Assembly (NCBI RefSeq): GCF_017743935.1
Contig: NZ_JAGHRE010000005.1
Location: 124,001-188,000, forward strand
Source of the DNA: Tropicibacter sp. R16_0
GTDB lineage: Bacteria > Pseudomonadota > Alphaproteobacteria > Rhodobacterales > Rhodobacteraceae
Length of the DNA stretch: 64,000 bases
Direction of reading: 5' to 3'
In this document: positions 15,014 to 24,293 of the stretch, piece after piece
Numbering within the stretch: the first letter of the stretch is position 1
Layout: each line of letters starts with the position of its first letter
Notes under the pieces: generated by a model
The model's input: only the letters and a program-made list of their open reading frames with translations
The model's database searches: none
Told to the model about the DNA's origin: nothing
Made by a program: the position numbers and the translations under genes

Positions 15014-17538
15014 GCCTCCGTCTCGCGTCCCGCTTTGCGGCCCGAGAACTGCGCGGCGGTCTTCGCGGCTTTCGCATCTTCCTTGCCTGCCTCGCCCTGG
15101 GCGTTGCAGCCATCGCCGCCGTTGGGTCGATCCGTGCTGGCATAACCGAGGGGTTGACGCGCGAAGGCTCTGCCATTCTGGGTGGCGATGCCCAGATGGA
15201 ATTCACCTATCGCTTTGCGTCCGAGCTCGAACGGGCCTGGATGGCGGAAAATGCCACCCAAGTGTCCGAGGTGACCGATTTCCGGTCCATGGCCGTGGTT
15301 GACAACAACGGCGTGACAGAACGCGGGCTGACGCAGATCAAGTCAGTCGATGAGCTTTATCCGCTGGTGGGTGCTGTACAGCTTTCCCCCGAAATGCCGC
15401 TGGCAACTGCCTTTGACGGGGCAGAGGGGCTTCCTGGCGCGGTCATGGACCGTGTCCTGATGGACCGTTTGGGTCTGACCCCTGGTGACTCATTCCGTCT
15501 GGGTACGCAGGATTTTGTCCTGATGGCGGAGCTCACCCGCGAACCCGACGGGGCCGCAGATGGCTTTGGTCTGGGGCCTAGAACCTTGCTGCGCACCAAG
15601 GACCTGCAAAACTCCGGGCTGCTCGCGCCGGGATCGCTGTATTCAACAAAATACCGCATGGACCTGCCGGATGAGGCCGATCTGATTGCCCTATCCGAAC
15701 AGGCGAAAGACGCCTTTACAACGTCCGGAATGCGTTGGACGGACGCCCGCAATGGTGCGCCCGGCGTGGCTGAGTTTGTGAACCGGTTAGGCGCGTTTCT
15801 TATCCTCGTCGGGCTCGCGGGCCTCGCGGTCGGGGGCGTCGGTGTATCTGCGGCCGTGCGATCCTACCTTGCAGGCAAAACCAGCACCATCGCCACCTTC
15901 CGAACGCTTGGCGCAGACCGGGCCACGATCTTTCAGACGTATTTCCTGCAAATCGGCACCCTGTCGATCCTGGGCATCGCCACGGGCCTGTTGCTGGGCG
16001 GTCTTGTGCCGGTCCTACTCGCCCCCATCATCGAAGCGCGACTGCCCATCCCCGCCGCCTTTGCGATCTATCCCGGCCCGCTGGCTGAGGCCGCGCTGTA
16101 CGGGATGTTGACGGCCTTTGTCTTTACCCTCTGGCCCCTGTCCCGCACAGCCGAAATCGGCCCTGCTGCCCTTTACCGAGATGCGCTGAGCCGCGCGCGC
16201 CTGCTGCCCCGCTTTGGCTATGTGCTGGCGACGCTCGGCGGTTTGGGTTTGCTCATCGGTCTTGCGGCCTGGTTCAGTGGCTCCGCTGAATTGACGCTCT
16301 GGACCGCAGGCGGTTTGATCGGCACCTTGTTGCTGCTGTCCCTCTCTGCCGTTGGATTGCGCAAACTGGCCCGCGTCAGCGCCCGCCCGGCCCGTGGCAA
16401 ACCGGCCCTCAGGTGGGCGTTCGCCGCCATCTCGGATCCGCGCGAAGGGGCGGCCTCGGTCGTCTTGTCGCTCGGTCTGGGCCTGTCGGTTCTGGCCGCT
16501 GTCGGACAAATTGACGGCAACCTGCGCAATGCCATTTCCGGCAACCTGCCCGACATCGCGCCGTCGTATTTCTTTGTCGACATCCAGAAAGATCAGATGC
16601 CGGGTTACATGGAGCGGTTGGAAAACGACCCCTCTGTCAGCAAGATCGAAAGCGCGCCGATGCTGCGCGGCGTGATCACCCAGATCAACGGCGAATCCGC
16701 CATCGAGGTCGCCGGTGATCACTGGGTCATCGAAGGCGACCGTGGCATCACCTATGCCGCCGACATGCCGGACAATACTCGCCTTTTGGAGGGCGAATGG
16801 TGGCCCGAGGACTATGCAGGCCCGCCCCAGATCAGCTTTGCCGCTGAAGAAGGCGAGGAACTTGGACTGTCGCTGGGGGACAAACTCACCGTCAACATCC
16901 TTGGCCGTGATATCGAGGCGACGATCACCTCATTCCGCGAAGTTGATTTCTCAACCGCCGGGATCGGCTTTGTGATGACGATGAACCCCTCGGCCGTTGC
17001 CGGTGCTCCGCACAGCTTCATCTCGACCGTCTACGCCGAGGAAGAGGCCGAAACGCAGATCCTGCGCGACCTGGCAGAGGCCTATCCCAACATTACCGCA
17101 ATCCGCGTCAAGGACGCGATCGACCGGGTCTCGGATGTTCTGGCCGGCTTGGCCGCGGCCACGTCCTATGGCGCGGGCGCATCCCTTTTGACCGGCTTCC
17201 TGGTTCTGATTGGGGCCGCCGCCGCAGGCGAAGCTGCACGCACCTATGAGGCGTCGATCCTCAAGACCTTGGGCGCGACTCGCGCGCGGGTTTTGTCCAG
17301 CTTTGCGCTTCGCTCGGCGTTCTTGGGCGCGGCTGCCGGCTGCATCGCGCTTTTGGCCGGCGTTTTGGGGGGATGGGCCGTCAGCAACTATGTGCTCGAG
17401 ACCGATTTTGCCGTGATATGGCCCTCGGCCGTGGCGATCGTGTCAGGCGGCGTGTTCGCCACCTTGCTTGCAGGGCTGGCTTTTGCCTGGCGTCCCTTGT
17501 CCTCTAGCCCGGCACAAAATTTGCGGGCGCGCGAGTGA
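15010..17538 (+). CDS. ybbP: FtsX-like ABC permease, YbbP type
   Basis: An 842-residue inner-membrane protein with a membrane helix near residues 19-40, a large periplasmic domain, two groups of membrane helices (about 257-440 and 710-830) each with FtsX homology, and a second periplasmic domain between them. This ten-helix, double-FtsX plan is that of YbbP. The gene is translationally coupled to its ATPase. With the divergent thioesterase tesA the cluster may process envelope lipids. Confidence 0.87.
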   Translation: MSLRLASRFAARELRGGLRGFRIFLACLALGVAAIAAVGSIRAGITEGLTREGSAILGGDAQMEFTYRFASELERAWMAENATQVSEVTDFRSMAVVDNNGVTERGLTQIKSVDELYPLVGAVQLSPEMPLATAFDGAEGLPGAVMDRVLMDRLGLTPGDSFRLGTQDFVLMAELTREPDGAADGFGLGPRTLLRTKDLQNSGLLAPGSLYSTKYRMDLPDEADLIALSEQAKDAFTTSGMRWTDARNGAPGVAEFVNRLGAFLILVGLAGLAVGGVGVSAAVRSYLAGKTSTIATFRTLGADRATIFQTYFLQIGTLSILGIATGLLLGGLVPVLLAPIIEARLPIPAAFAIYPGPLAEAALYGMLTAFVFTLWPLSRTAEIGPAALYRDALSRARLLPRFGYVLATLGGLGLLIGLAAWFSGSAELTLWTAGGLIGTLLLLSLSAVGLRKLARVSARPARGKPALRWAFAAISDPREGAASVVLSLGLGLSVLAAVGQIDGNLRNAISGNLPDIAPSYFFVDIQKDQMPGYMERLENDPSVSKIESAPMLRGVITQINGESAIEVAGDHWVIEGDRGITYAADMPDNTRLLEGEWWPEDYAGPPQISFAAEEGEELGLSLGDKLTVNILGRDIEATITSFREVDFSTAGIGFVMTMNPSAVAGAPHSFISTVYAEEEAETQILRDLAEAYPNITAIRVKDAIDRVSDVLAGLAAATSYGAGASLLTGFLVLIGAAAAGEAARTYEASILKTLGATRARVLSSFALRSAFLGAAAGCIALLAGVLGGWAVSNYVLETDFAVIWPSAVAIVSGGVFATLLAGLAFAWRPLSSSPAQNLRARE

Positions 17539-17985
17539 TCAGCGCCCGCAGGTGACCGGCTGCAGGATCTTGAGCAGATCGGCGTTGTCGCAAACCAGCG
17601 CATCCAGCGTGATCTCATCCAGCGAGGCATAAAACGCCTGTGCCGCGTCGCTTAGCGCCACGCGCAGGCGGCAGGCATCAGTCAGCGGGCAGGTATTGTC
17701 GACATCGGCAAAACACTCGGCAATCGGTAAGTTGCCCTCGATGTGCCGAAACACCTCGCCAATACGAATCTGATCAGCACTGCGTGCCAGGCTCATGCCA
17801 CCATTGCGGCCCCGCTGAGTGCTCAGGAAGTTCAACTGGCTCAACTGGTTGATGACCTGTGCCAGGTGGTTTTCCGAGATGTTGCAGACCTCGGCGATCT
17901 CGGACTTGGTCACCAGCCGGTCAGTATGCGCGGCGCAATACATCAACAACCGCACAGCAATGTTGGTTCTCTTGGTAATACGCAT
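17539..17985 (-). CDS. Rrf2-family regulator, NsrR-like
   Basis: A 148-residue winged-helix regulator. Three cysteines (C91, C99, C105) are spaced C-x7-C-x5-C in CFADVDNTCPLTDACRL, as in NsrR of Bacillus subtilis, which binds an iron-sulfur cluster and senses nitric oxide. The N-terminal MRITKRTNIAVRLLMYCA is typical of the family. GAGGAGG lies eight bases before the start; an in-frame ATG 22 codons earlier is disfavoured. No nitric oxide detoxification gene is adjacent, so its targets are elsewhere. It starts immediately after, and converges with, the permease gene. Confidence 0.85.
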   Translation of the reverse strand: MRITKRTNIAVRLLMYCAAHTDRLVTKSEIAEVCNISENHLAQVINQLSQLNFLSTQRGRNGGMSLARSADQIRIGEVFRHIEGNLPIAECFADVDNTCPLTDACRLRVALSDAAQAFYASLDEITLDALVCDNADLLKILQPVTCGR

Positions 17986-18082
17986 GGCAACGCCTCCTCG
18001 GTCCTTGGCTGCGTCCTGTATTGCACATCCCGCAAAAAAGCGGTTTGACATACATCAATGGAGCTTTGTGACGGGATCGCAG

Positions 18083-18652
18083 ATGACCGCCCCCTATTTC
18101 TTTGGCTACGGCAGCTTGGTGAACCGTGCCACGCACGACTACCTCGACCCACAACCGGCGCGGCTGCGGGGCTGGCGGCGCGCCTGGCGGCACACCGACC
18201 TGCGTCCGGTCGCCTTTCTGACGGCTGTTCCCTGTGAGGCGTCCGAGATTGATGGGCTGATCGCCCATGTCCCGGGCAACGATTGGGCCGCCTTGGATGA
18301 GCGTGAGTGGGCCTATGACCGCCATTCCGCCACCCAATCGATCAGCCACGACCTGGCACACCCGGCCGACATAGCCGTCTATGCCGTACCAGTTGAACGC
18401 CAGTCAGCACCCGATACGCGCCACCCGATCCTGCTCAGCTATCTGGACGTCGTTGTGCAAGGCTATCACCAGATGTTCGGTCTGGAGGGCGTCACCGCGT
18501 TTTTTGAGACCACCGATGGATGGGATGCCCCCATTCTGGATGACCGCGCCGCGCCCCGCTATCCGCGCCACCAACGACTTGCCTCGGATGAAACCGCCTT
18601 GGTGGATCAGCATCTGTCGCGACTGAACGCAAACCTCATCCAGCCGACATAA
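18083..18652 (+). CDS. Gamma-glutamylcyclotransferase-fold (AIG2/ChaC-like) protein
   Basis: A 189-residue protein with the fold's opening motif FGYGSLVNRATHDYL and a candidate catalytic glutamate in the LDEREWAYDR segment. Members cyclise gamma-glutamyl amides, and some degrade glutathione; the substrate of this subgroup is not established. The ATG is the residue just before the conserved strand, though its ribosome site is weak; a GTG five codons upstream is possible. It is divergent from the NsrR-like gene. Confidence 0.75.
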   Translation: MTAPYFFGYGSLVNRATHDYLDPQPARLRGWRRAWRHTDLRPVAFLTAVPCEASEIDGLIAHVPGNDWAALDEREWAYDRHSATQSISHDLAHPADIAVYAVPVERQSAPDTRHPILLSYLDVVVQGYHQMFGLEGVTAFFETTDGWDAPILDDRAAPRYPRHQRLASDETALVDQHLSRLNANLIQPT

Positions 18653-18679
18653 AAAAGGCGGCGCTGATCTTGCGCCGCC
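18651..18679 (-). terminator. Bidirectional terminator between the cyclotransferase gene and gltX
   Basis: GGCGGCGC and GCGCCGCC form an eight-base stem with a seven-base loop. Read on the minus strand it is followed by six T, a complete intrinsic terminator for gltX; read on the plus strand it follows the cyclotransferase stop directly. Confidence 0.8.
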
Positions 18680-18719
18680 CCTGTTCTTCTTGTTCCAAAT
18701 ACGGCCGCCGGAGGCGGAT

Positions 18720-20042
18720 TTACCCGCGTGCCTTGATGACCTGCAAGAGCGGCAGCAGCGCCGCCATCTCCGGTCCGCGCTCCTGCCCGGTCAGCGCTTT
18801 GCGCAGCGGCATGAAGAGGCCTTTGCCCTTGCGACCTGTGGCCTCTTTCACGGCTTTGGTCCAGCTACCCCAGGTCTCGCCATCCACCTCGGCTGGCAAC
18901 AGCGCCATCGCCTCAGCGATGAACTCGCGATCTTCGTCATCGATCAGCGGCTCGGCCCCGTCGCGGCACAGTTCCCACCATGCGCCAAGGTCTTCCAGAG
19001 TAGTGATGTTGCCACGCGCCATCAGCCAGAACGCCTCGGCCAGGTCAGCGGGAACGCCAACGCCTGCCACGGTTTCTGCCACGGCGTCCAACGGCAGTGT
19101 CTGTAGGTAGTGCGCGGTCAGCGGGTACAGGTCCTGCTCGTCGAACTTGGTCGGCGCAGCGCCGAACCGGTTGATGTCGAACCCGTCGATCAACTCGGCC
19201 ATATCGGTACGCAGTTCCACCGGGTCGGACGACCCCAGACGCGCCATCAACGACAGCAGAGCCATCGGTTGCACGCCTGCTTCACGCAGGTCGCGCAGAG
19301 CCAGAGTACCCAAACGTTTCGACAGCGCCTCGCCCTGCGGGCCGGTCAGCAGCGAATGATGCGCAAAGCGCGGGCAGTCGCCACCAAGCGCCTTGATGAT
19401 CTGGATCTGAGTTGCGGTGTTGGTCACGTGATCAGACCCACGCACAACGTCCGTCACGCCCATTTCGGTGTCGTCGACCACAGACGCCAGTGTGTAGAGC
19501 AGCTGCCCATCACCCCGGATCAGAACCGGGTCCGACACGCTGGAGGCATCGATCGAGATGTCGCCCAGAATGCCATCGGTCCATTCGATCCGCTCGTGAT
19601 CCAGCTTGAAGCGCCAGACGCCGTTTCCACGCTCGGCGCGCAAGGCGTCCTTTTCGGCATCGCTGAGGTTCAGCGCAGCCCGGTCATAGACCGGCGGCTT
19701 GCCCATGTTCAGTTGTTTCTTGCGCTTCAGGTCCAGCTCGGTCGGCGTCTCGAACGCCTCATAAAACCGGCCCATTTCGCGCAGCTTGTCCGCCGCGGCG
19801 TTATAGCGATCCAGCCGCTCGGACTGCCGCTCGACCCGGTCCCACTGCAGGCCCAGCCATTCCAGATCCTGCTTGATGCCGTCGACATATTCCTCTTTCG
19901 ACCGCTCGGGGTCGGTGTCGTCGATGCGCAGGATGAACGTGCCGCCTGCCTTGCGGGCGATCAAGTAGTTCATCAGCGCGGTGCGCAGGTTGCCCACGTG
20001 AATGTAACCGGTGGGCGACGGGGCGAAACGGGTGGTGGTCAT
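18720..20042 (-). CDS. gltX: Glutamyl-tRNA synthetase
   Basis: A 440-residue class I aminoacyl-tRNA synthetase. The HIGH-like motif is in FAPSPTGYIHVGNLRTA and the KMSKS-like motif is ALSKRLG. AGGAG lies seven bases before the chosen ATG; another ATG two codons upstream is too close to it. Many alphaproteobacteria carry two GltX paralogues with different tRNA preference; which one this is cannot be decided here. Confidence 0.93.
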   Translation of the reverse strand: MTTTRFAPSPTGYIHVGNLRTALMNYLIARKAGGTFILRIDDTDPERSKEEYVDGIKQDLEWLGLQWDRVERQSERLDRYNAAADKLREMGRFYEAFETPTELDLKRKKQLNMGKPPVYDRAALNLSDAEKDALRAERGNGVWRFKLDHERIEWTDGILGDISIDASSVSDPVLIRGDGQLLYTLASVVDDTEMGVTDVVRGSDHVTNTATQIQIIKALGGDCPRFAHHSLLTGPQGEALSKRLGTLALRDLREAGVQPMALLSLMARLGSSDPVELRTDMAELIDGFDINRFGAAPTKFDEQDLYPLTAHYLQTLPLDAVAETVAGVGVPADLAEAFWLMARGNITTLEDLGAWWELCRDGAEPLIDDEDREFIAEAMALLPAEVDGETWGSWTKAVKEATGRKGKGLFMPLRKALTGQERGPEMAALLPLLQVIKARG

Positions 20043-20149
20043 CAGCATCTCCTGTTGCCGCGTCCCTTGTCACAGGCCTGCGGTTTTGTCCAGTACAGGC
20101 AAGGGACCGCACGCTTCCGCGGCGGTCGAATTTGGAGCTGAAAGGAGCT

Positions 20150-20578
20150 TCAGGTCGGCTCAACGGGCCAATGGGTCGCCAAATCTCTCAGCCCTGCGCG
20201 GATGAGTTCACCCAGAACATCTAGGTCGATATCCGCCAGTTTGTTCACATAGAGACAGGATTTGCCGATCTTGTGCTTTCCAAGTCGCGCCAGGATATCC
20301 TCGAAATCCGCATAGCCCGGCATGATGTAGATCGACAGGGCCGCTTTGCGCGGTGCGAATCCGGTGGCCAGAAAATCGCCTTCGCGGCCTGACGTGTAAC
20401 GATAGTGATACCGCCCGTACCCAACGATGGCCTCACCCCACATCACCGGCTGAAACCCGGTGACCGCGCGAAACAGCTGATCCAATCGCACGGCGTCTGC
20501 CGACTTTGACGCGGGCATCACCCCGGCAAGATAAGCGGCGACATCCGCATCTGAGGGCTGGGTCTTGTTGGAGCTCAT
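20150..20578 (-). CDS. DUF1801 (YdhG-like) protein
   Basis: A 142-residue soluble protein of the DUF1801 family, recognised by GFQPVMWGEAIVGYGRYHY and the later GKSCLYVNKLADIDL. The family has a YjbR/MmcQ-related fold and no established reaction. It sits 107 bp upstream of gltX on the same strand and may have its own promoter. Confidence 0.78.
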   Translation of the reverse strand: MSSNKTQPSDADVAAYLAGVMPASKSADAVRLDQLFRAVTGFQPVMWGEAIVGYGRYHYRYTSGREGDFLATGFAPRKAALSIYIMPGYADFEDILARLGKHKIGKSCLYVNKLADIDLDVLGELIRAGLRDLATHWPVEPT

Positions 20579-20709
20579 TTCGCCACTCTAAGCGGCATCA
20601 AATCGCCACGCCAGCCCACGCACACGCGAAGGTGATGGTCTTGTCACGAAACCGAACTAACTTTGTGGATGTTCGTTCGCATGTCGAAAGACCAACAAGG
20701 AGTGACCCG

Positions 20710-21642
20710 ATGACCCTGAACATGACCCGCCGCGCCGCACTGACCGGTGCCGCTGCCCTTCCGCTTGCTGCCGCTGCTTCGCCTTTGTTGGCAGGTGGAC
20801 ATGGTGGCAAGGCCCCGGCCCCACTGGCGCACAGTTTCAAACTGGGCGACATGTCCGTGACAACCTTGCTGGATGGCAGCGCCATGCGCGAGGGCCCAAA
20901 AGACCTGTTTGCCAAGGCCGCATCAGACGAAGAGTTTGCGAATCTGTCCGCCGAGAACTTCGTCCCGTCAGACAGCGTGCAATTCTATTTCACCCCAACC
21001 GTGATCGACACTGGCAGCGAAATTGTGCTCTTCGACACCGGCCTGGGCCAAGGTGGTATTGCCAAAGCAATGGCGCAAGCAGGCGTTTCCGCAGACGCCA
21101 TCGATGTGGTGGTGATCACCCACATGCACCCAGACCACATCGGCGGCATGATGACAGACGGCGCGCCAACCTTCCCCAACGCCCGCTATGTAACGGCCGC
21201 CGCAGAATACAACTTCTGGTCCAAGATGGAGGCCGGGAACCGCGTGGGTGACATGGTCGCCAAACTGGTCACGCCGCTGGCCGAAAAGATGACCTTCATC
21301 AACGACGGCGACAGTGTCGTGTCCGGCGTCACTGCGGTGGCCAGCCATGGCCACACGCCCGGTCACACCTGCTATATGCTGGAAAGCGGCGGGCGGCAGC
21401 TGGTGCTGACGGCGGATTTGGCCAACCATTACGTCTGGAGCTTTGCGCGTCCCGACTGGGCCTTCAGCTTTGATGCCTCGCCCGAGGATGCCGCCGCATC
21501 GCGCCGTCGTGTTCTTGGAATGCTGGCCGCCGACAAGATCCCGATGATCGGTTACCACATGCCCTTCCCCGCCGCAGGCTACGTGGAAACCCGCGACGAG
21601 GGCTTCCGTTATGTGCCGGTCAGCTATCAGTTGATGGGCTGA
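20710..21642 (+). CDS. Exported metallo-beta-lactamase-fold hydrolase
   Basis: A 310-residue MBL-fold protein. The metal-binding motif is THMHPDHIGG (H138, H140, D142, H143), with further histidines in SHGHTPGHT and GYHMPFP. A twin-arginine-like signal (TRRAALTGAAALPLAAAAS) places it in the periplasm. It resembles exported MBL-fold proteins often annotated as lactonase-like, but MBL substrates range from lactones to thioesters, so no substrate is claimed. AAGGAG precedes the start. A GC-rich hairpin follows the stop. Confidence 0.83.
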   Translation: MTLNMTRRAALTGAAALPLAAAASPLLAGGHGGKAPAPLAHSFKLGDMSVTTLLDGSAMREGPKDLFAKAASDEEFANLSAENFVPSDSVQFYFTPTVIDTGSEIVLFDTGLGQGGIAKAMAQAGVSADAIDVVVITHMHPDHIGGMMTDGAPTFPNARYVTAAAEYNFWSKMEAGNRVGDMVAKLVTPLAEKMTFINDGDSVVSGVTAVASHGHTPGHTCYMLESGGRQLVLTADLANHYVWSFARPDWAFSFDASPEDAAASRRRVLGMLAADKIPMIGYHMPFPAAGYVETRDEGFRYVPVSYQLMG

Positions 21643-21649
21643 CATTCAT

Positions 21650-21676
21650 GCGGTGGCCTGCCAGTTGGGCCACCGC
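21650..21676. terminator. Hairpin between convergent genes
   Basis: A nine-base perfect stem (GCGGTGGCC / GGCCACCGC) with a nine-base loop lies between the convergent MBL-fold and dipeptidase genes. There is no T-run. Confidence 0.5.
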
Positions 21677-21680
21677 CCCC

Positions 21681-22739
21681 CTATGAGCGCCACGTGCGCG
21701 CCAGAACATCCAGCCAGTTTCGGTGACAGATCTTCTCGATCAGCTCTGCGCCAAACCCGGCCTCATCCATCGCGGACCTAAGAACACCCAAGCCGCTGGC
21801 ATCACCGATGGCTTCCGGCACCATGGCACCGTCAAAATCCGACCCGAGCGCCACGCCGCCTTCGCCCAGTATGCTTAACATGTGTTCCAGATGCCGGATC
21901 ATCTCGGCCACGGGCGTTTCTGCCACCATACGCCCGTCCGTCCGCATCATGGCGGTGGCATAGTTCAAGCCAACGACCCCGCCGCTTTCTGCAATCGCCG
22001 CAAGCTGTTTGTCAGTCAGGTTGCGGGAATGGGGACAGATGGCGTGTACGTTTGAGTGGGTTGCCACGATCGGCGCGTCGGTTGTGGACGCCAGATCCCA
22101 AAATCCCGCCTCGTTCAGATGCGATACATCCAGCATGATCCCCAGCTCATTGCAGCGACGCACCAACCGGTGCCCGGCCTCTGTCAGACCACCGCCGATG
22201 TCCGGCGTAGCGGGAAACCGAAATGGCACCCCCTCCGCAAAAATGGTCGGGCGGCTCCAAACCGGGCCCAAAGACCGCAGTCCCGCCGCATGGAAATCAT
22301 CCAACTCAGCCAGATCAGGCCCAATCGCCTCGGCGCCTTCCATATGAAGGACGGTGGCCATCACACCGTCCGCCACGCTCTCATTGATCTGTGAAACGCT
22401 TGTGCAAATCCGGACGAGACCGTGTTTTTCAAACATTTTCAGGATTTCGACCTGTTGCCATGCCAAAGGACCTGCATCGCTAAGCTGCAATGCTGCAGGC
22501 AATGGGAGATCATAGCCATGCCCTTGCATGAGTTCGAGGATATTGGGCCCGTCACCACCGGAGGAGATATAGACCGCGAAGAACCCCGCGCCCAAACCAC
22601 CTGCTTTGGCCTTGGGGATGTCGATATGACCGTCCCAGCCGCTTTCAAATACCTCGGCCGGGTTTGGCAGAGACTGTGACAGCATCCGGCTTAGAACATC
22701 GTTGTGACCATCAAAGACAAAGGGTTGTAAAGGCTGCAT
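21681..22739 (-). CDS. Membrane dipeptidase family (M19) peptidase
   Basis: A 352-residue zinc dipeptidase of the renal-dipeptidase family. Metal ligands are visible in FDGHNDVL (HxD) near the N-terminus, the glutamate of HMEGAEAIG, the histidine of DVSHLNE and THSNVHAI, and the closing aspartate of GSDFDG. The likely start is the methionine directly before the conserved strand; a longer in-frame start 21 codons upstream cannot be excluded since neither has a good ribosome site. It is followed in the genome by no processing partner; the upstream flavoprotein gene on the same strand suggests shared amino-acid catabolism. Confidence 0.85.
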   Translation of the reverse strand: MQPLQPFVFDGHNDVLSRMLSQSLPNPAEVFESGWDGHIDIPKAKAGGLGAGFFAVYISSGGDGPNILELMQGHGYDLPLPAALQLSDAGPLAWQQVEILKMFEKHGLVRICTSVSQINESVADGVMATVLHMEGAEAIGPDLAELDDFHAAGLRSLGPVWSRPTIFAEGVPFRFPATPDIGGGLTEAGHRLVRRCNELGIMLDVSHLNEAGFWDLASTTDAPIVATHSNVHAICPHSRNLTDKQLAAIAESGGVVGLNYATAMMRTDGRMVAETPVAEMIRHLEHMLSILGEGGVALGSDFDGAMVPEAIGDASGLGVLRSAMDEAGFGAELIEKICHRNWLDVLARTWRS

Positions 22740-22849
22740 GGTGGATGTGAGACCTCTAGTCTTTTGAACCGCAATACCCTTGTTCGTAGCAATGGGCGGC
22801 ACAGCAGATCAATGTGAATGATCACCCCATCAATGCCTGGGACATGCCC

Positions 22850-24181
22850 TCAATAACCGGGGTCAGGGGCCACGCGCGTGCCGTCCTTGAACCGTGACAA
22901 CCGGAACTCCCATGGGTCCACCAACGGCGTCGCGCCCGTCACCAGATCGGCCATCAAGCGCCCGGCGCCGGGACCGATGCCAAAGCCGTGGCCGGAAAAC
23001 CCTGTGGCGATATGCATGCCCGGAAGGTCGGTGACCTTGGACATCACCGGGATCGCGTCCGGCGTCACGTCGATCATCCCGGCCCAGCTTTGCACGATCT
23101 CGGCTTTCTCAAGGGCGGGAAACGCTTTGCGCGCGCTGCCCCATGCCTTGCGCAGAACCTTGTCCGAGGGCTCAGGGTCCAGGATGCGGCATTGCTCGAA
23201 CGGGGTTACATCGGTTGGCAACCACCTACGATCCTGTCTGGCCTCTTCCAGCCAGCGTTTGGACAAACGGAACCTCAGCGAGCGCCATTCCTGACGGAAC
23301 GCGGGCAGGAACGACCACGCCAGGCGCAAACTATCCGGCACCAGTTCCACGGTGTTTTCGTGGCCCGAAGCGATGGTGTATCCGCCATCGGCGCGTTTGC
23401 GGATGGCAAACTTGTCCGACCACAACGCAACCTCGGGGCCGTCCTTGACCGGGGATGTGCGCATGACCGTGTTCAGCACCTTGAGTTGCGGCAGCTCAAT
23501 CCCTGCATTCCCAGCAAAAAGCCGCGACCACGCGCCACCCGCCAACACCACCTGATCACAAGCCACGCGACCACGCTCGGTGATCACGCCAGCAACCTGA
23601 CCGCCTTGCACATCGATGGACCGAACCGCACAGCCGGTCAGGATCGACGCCCCACGGTCGCGGGCGCCTTCGGCAATTGCCGGCGCGGCCCACTGCGGCT
23701 CGGCCCGGCCATCACCGGGCATGTAGAGCCCCCCGGCCAAGCGCATCTGATGACCGGCCAGCAACTCGTCCAGATCAACGCCCTGCGCAATCCGGTCGCC
23801 TACTTGCAGACCTGCCACATGCTCGGCCCACCGCTCCAGTCCAGCAAGGTCACGCTTACCCGACGCGCCGAACATGATGCCCGATTGCGTATATCCCGTC
23901 TTGCGACCCAACCGCTCGTCCAGCCCATGCCACATGCGAATGGCCTCGACCATCAGGGGGACCTCGCGCGGGTCGCGCATCCCCAACCGCACCCAGCCCC
24001 AGTTGCGCGAGCTCTGCTCGGCCCCGATCTGCCCCTTCTCACACAGCAGAACCGAAACGCCCCGGTCGGCCAATTCCAAAGCCGTAGACACACCGATGAT
24101 CCCGCCGCCGATCACAACGACGTCGACCTTTTTCGGCAGCGCGAGGTCCGAATAGAATTCTGTCAGGCGGGGTCCGGGCAT
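22850..24181 (-). CDS. FAD-dependent amine/amino-acid oxidoreductase (DAO family)
   Basis: A 443-residue flavoprotein with the dinucleotide-binding GGGIIGVSTALELADRG at about 25-41 and the motif SSRNWGWVR downstream, typical of DadA-like D-amino-acid dehydrogenases and related oxidases. The C-terminal GFSGHGFGIGPGAGR closes the FAD site. The substrate cannot be assigned. It precedes the dipeptidase by 110 bp on the same strand, consistent with peptide and amino-acid use. Confidence 0.85.
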   Translation of the reverse strand: MPGPRLTEFYSDLALPKKVDVVVIGGGIIGVSTALELADRGVSVLLCEKGQIGAEQSSRNWGWVRLGMRDPREVPLMVEAIRMWHGLDERLGRKTGYTQSGIMFGASGKRDLAGLERWAEHVAGLQVGDRIAQGVDLDELLAGHQMRLAGGLYMPGDGRAEPQWAAPAIAEGARDRGASILTGCAVRSIDVQGGQVAGVITERGRVACDQVVLAGGAWSRLFAGNAGIELPQLKVLNTVMRTSPVKDGPEVALWSDKFAIRKRADGGYTIASGHENTVELVPDSLRLAWSFLPAFRQEWRSLRFRLSKRWLEEARQDRRWLPTDVTPFEQCRILDPEPSDKVLRKAWGSARKAFPALEKAEIVQSWAGMIDVTPDAIPVMSKVTDLPGMHIATGFSGHGFGIGPGAGRLMADLVTGATPLVDPWEFRLSRFKDGTRVAPDPGY

Positions 24182-24293
24182 GGCTGGAAAATCACTTCTG
24201 GCAACTCAGGTGATATGGAATGCACTATACGTCCGAGACAAGGCCTCTGCGCATCTTTCACTCCGCTGTGGTCTCAGGGACTCAGTCTGAGAG

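Noticed and set aside
24182-24293. Possible operator CTCAG...CTGAG in the gap before nadE stop
   Set aside because: Arms are short and imperfect and lie downstream of nadE rather than near a start codon used on that side with clear promoter elements.
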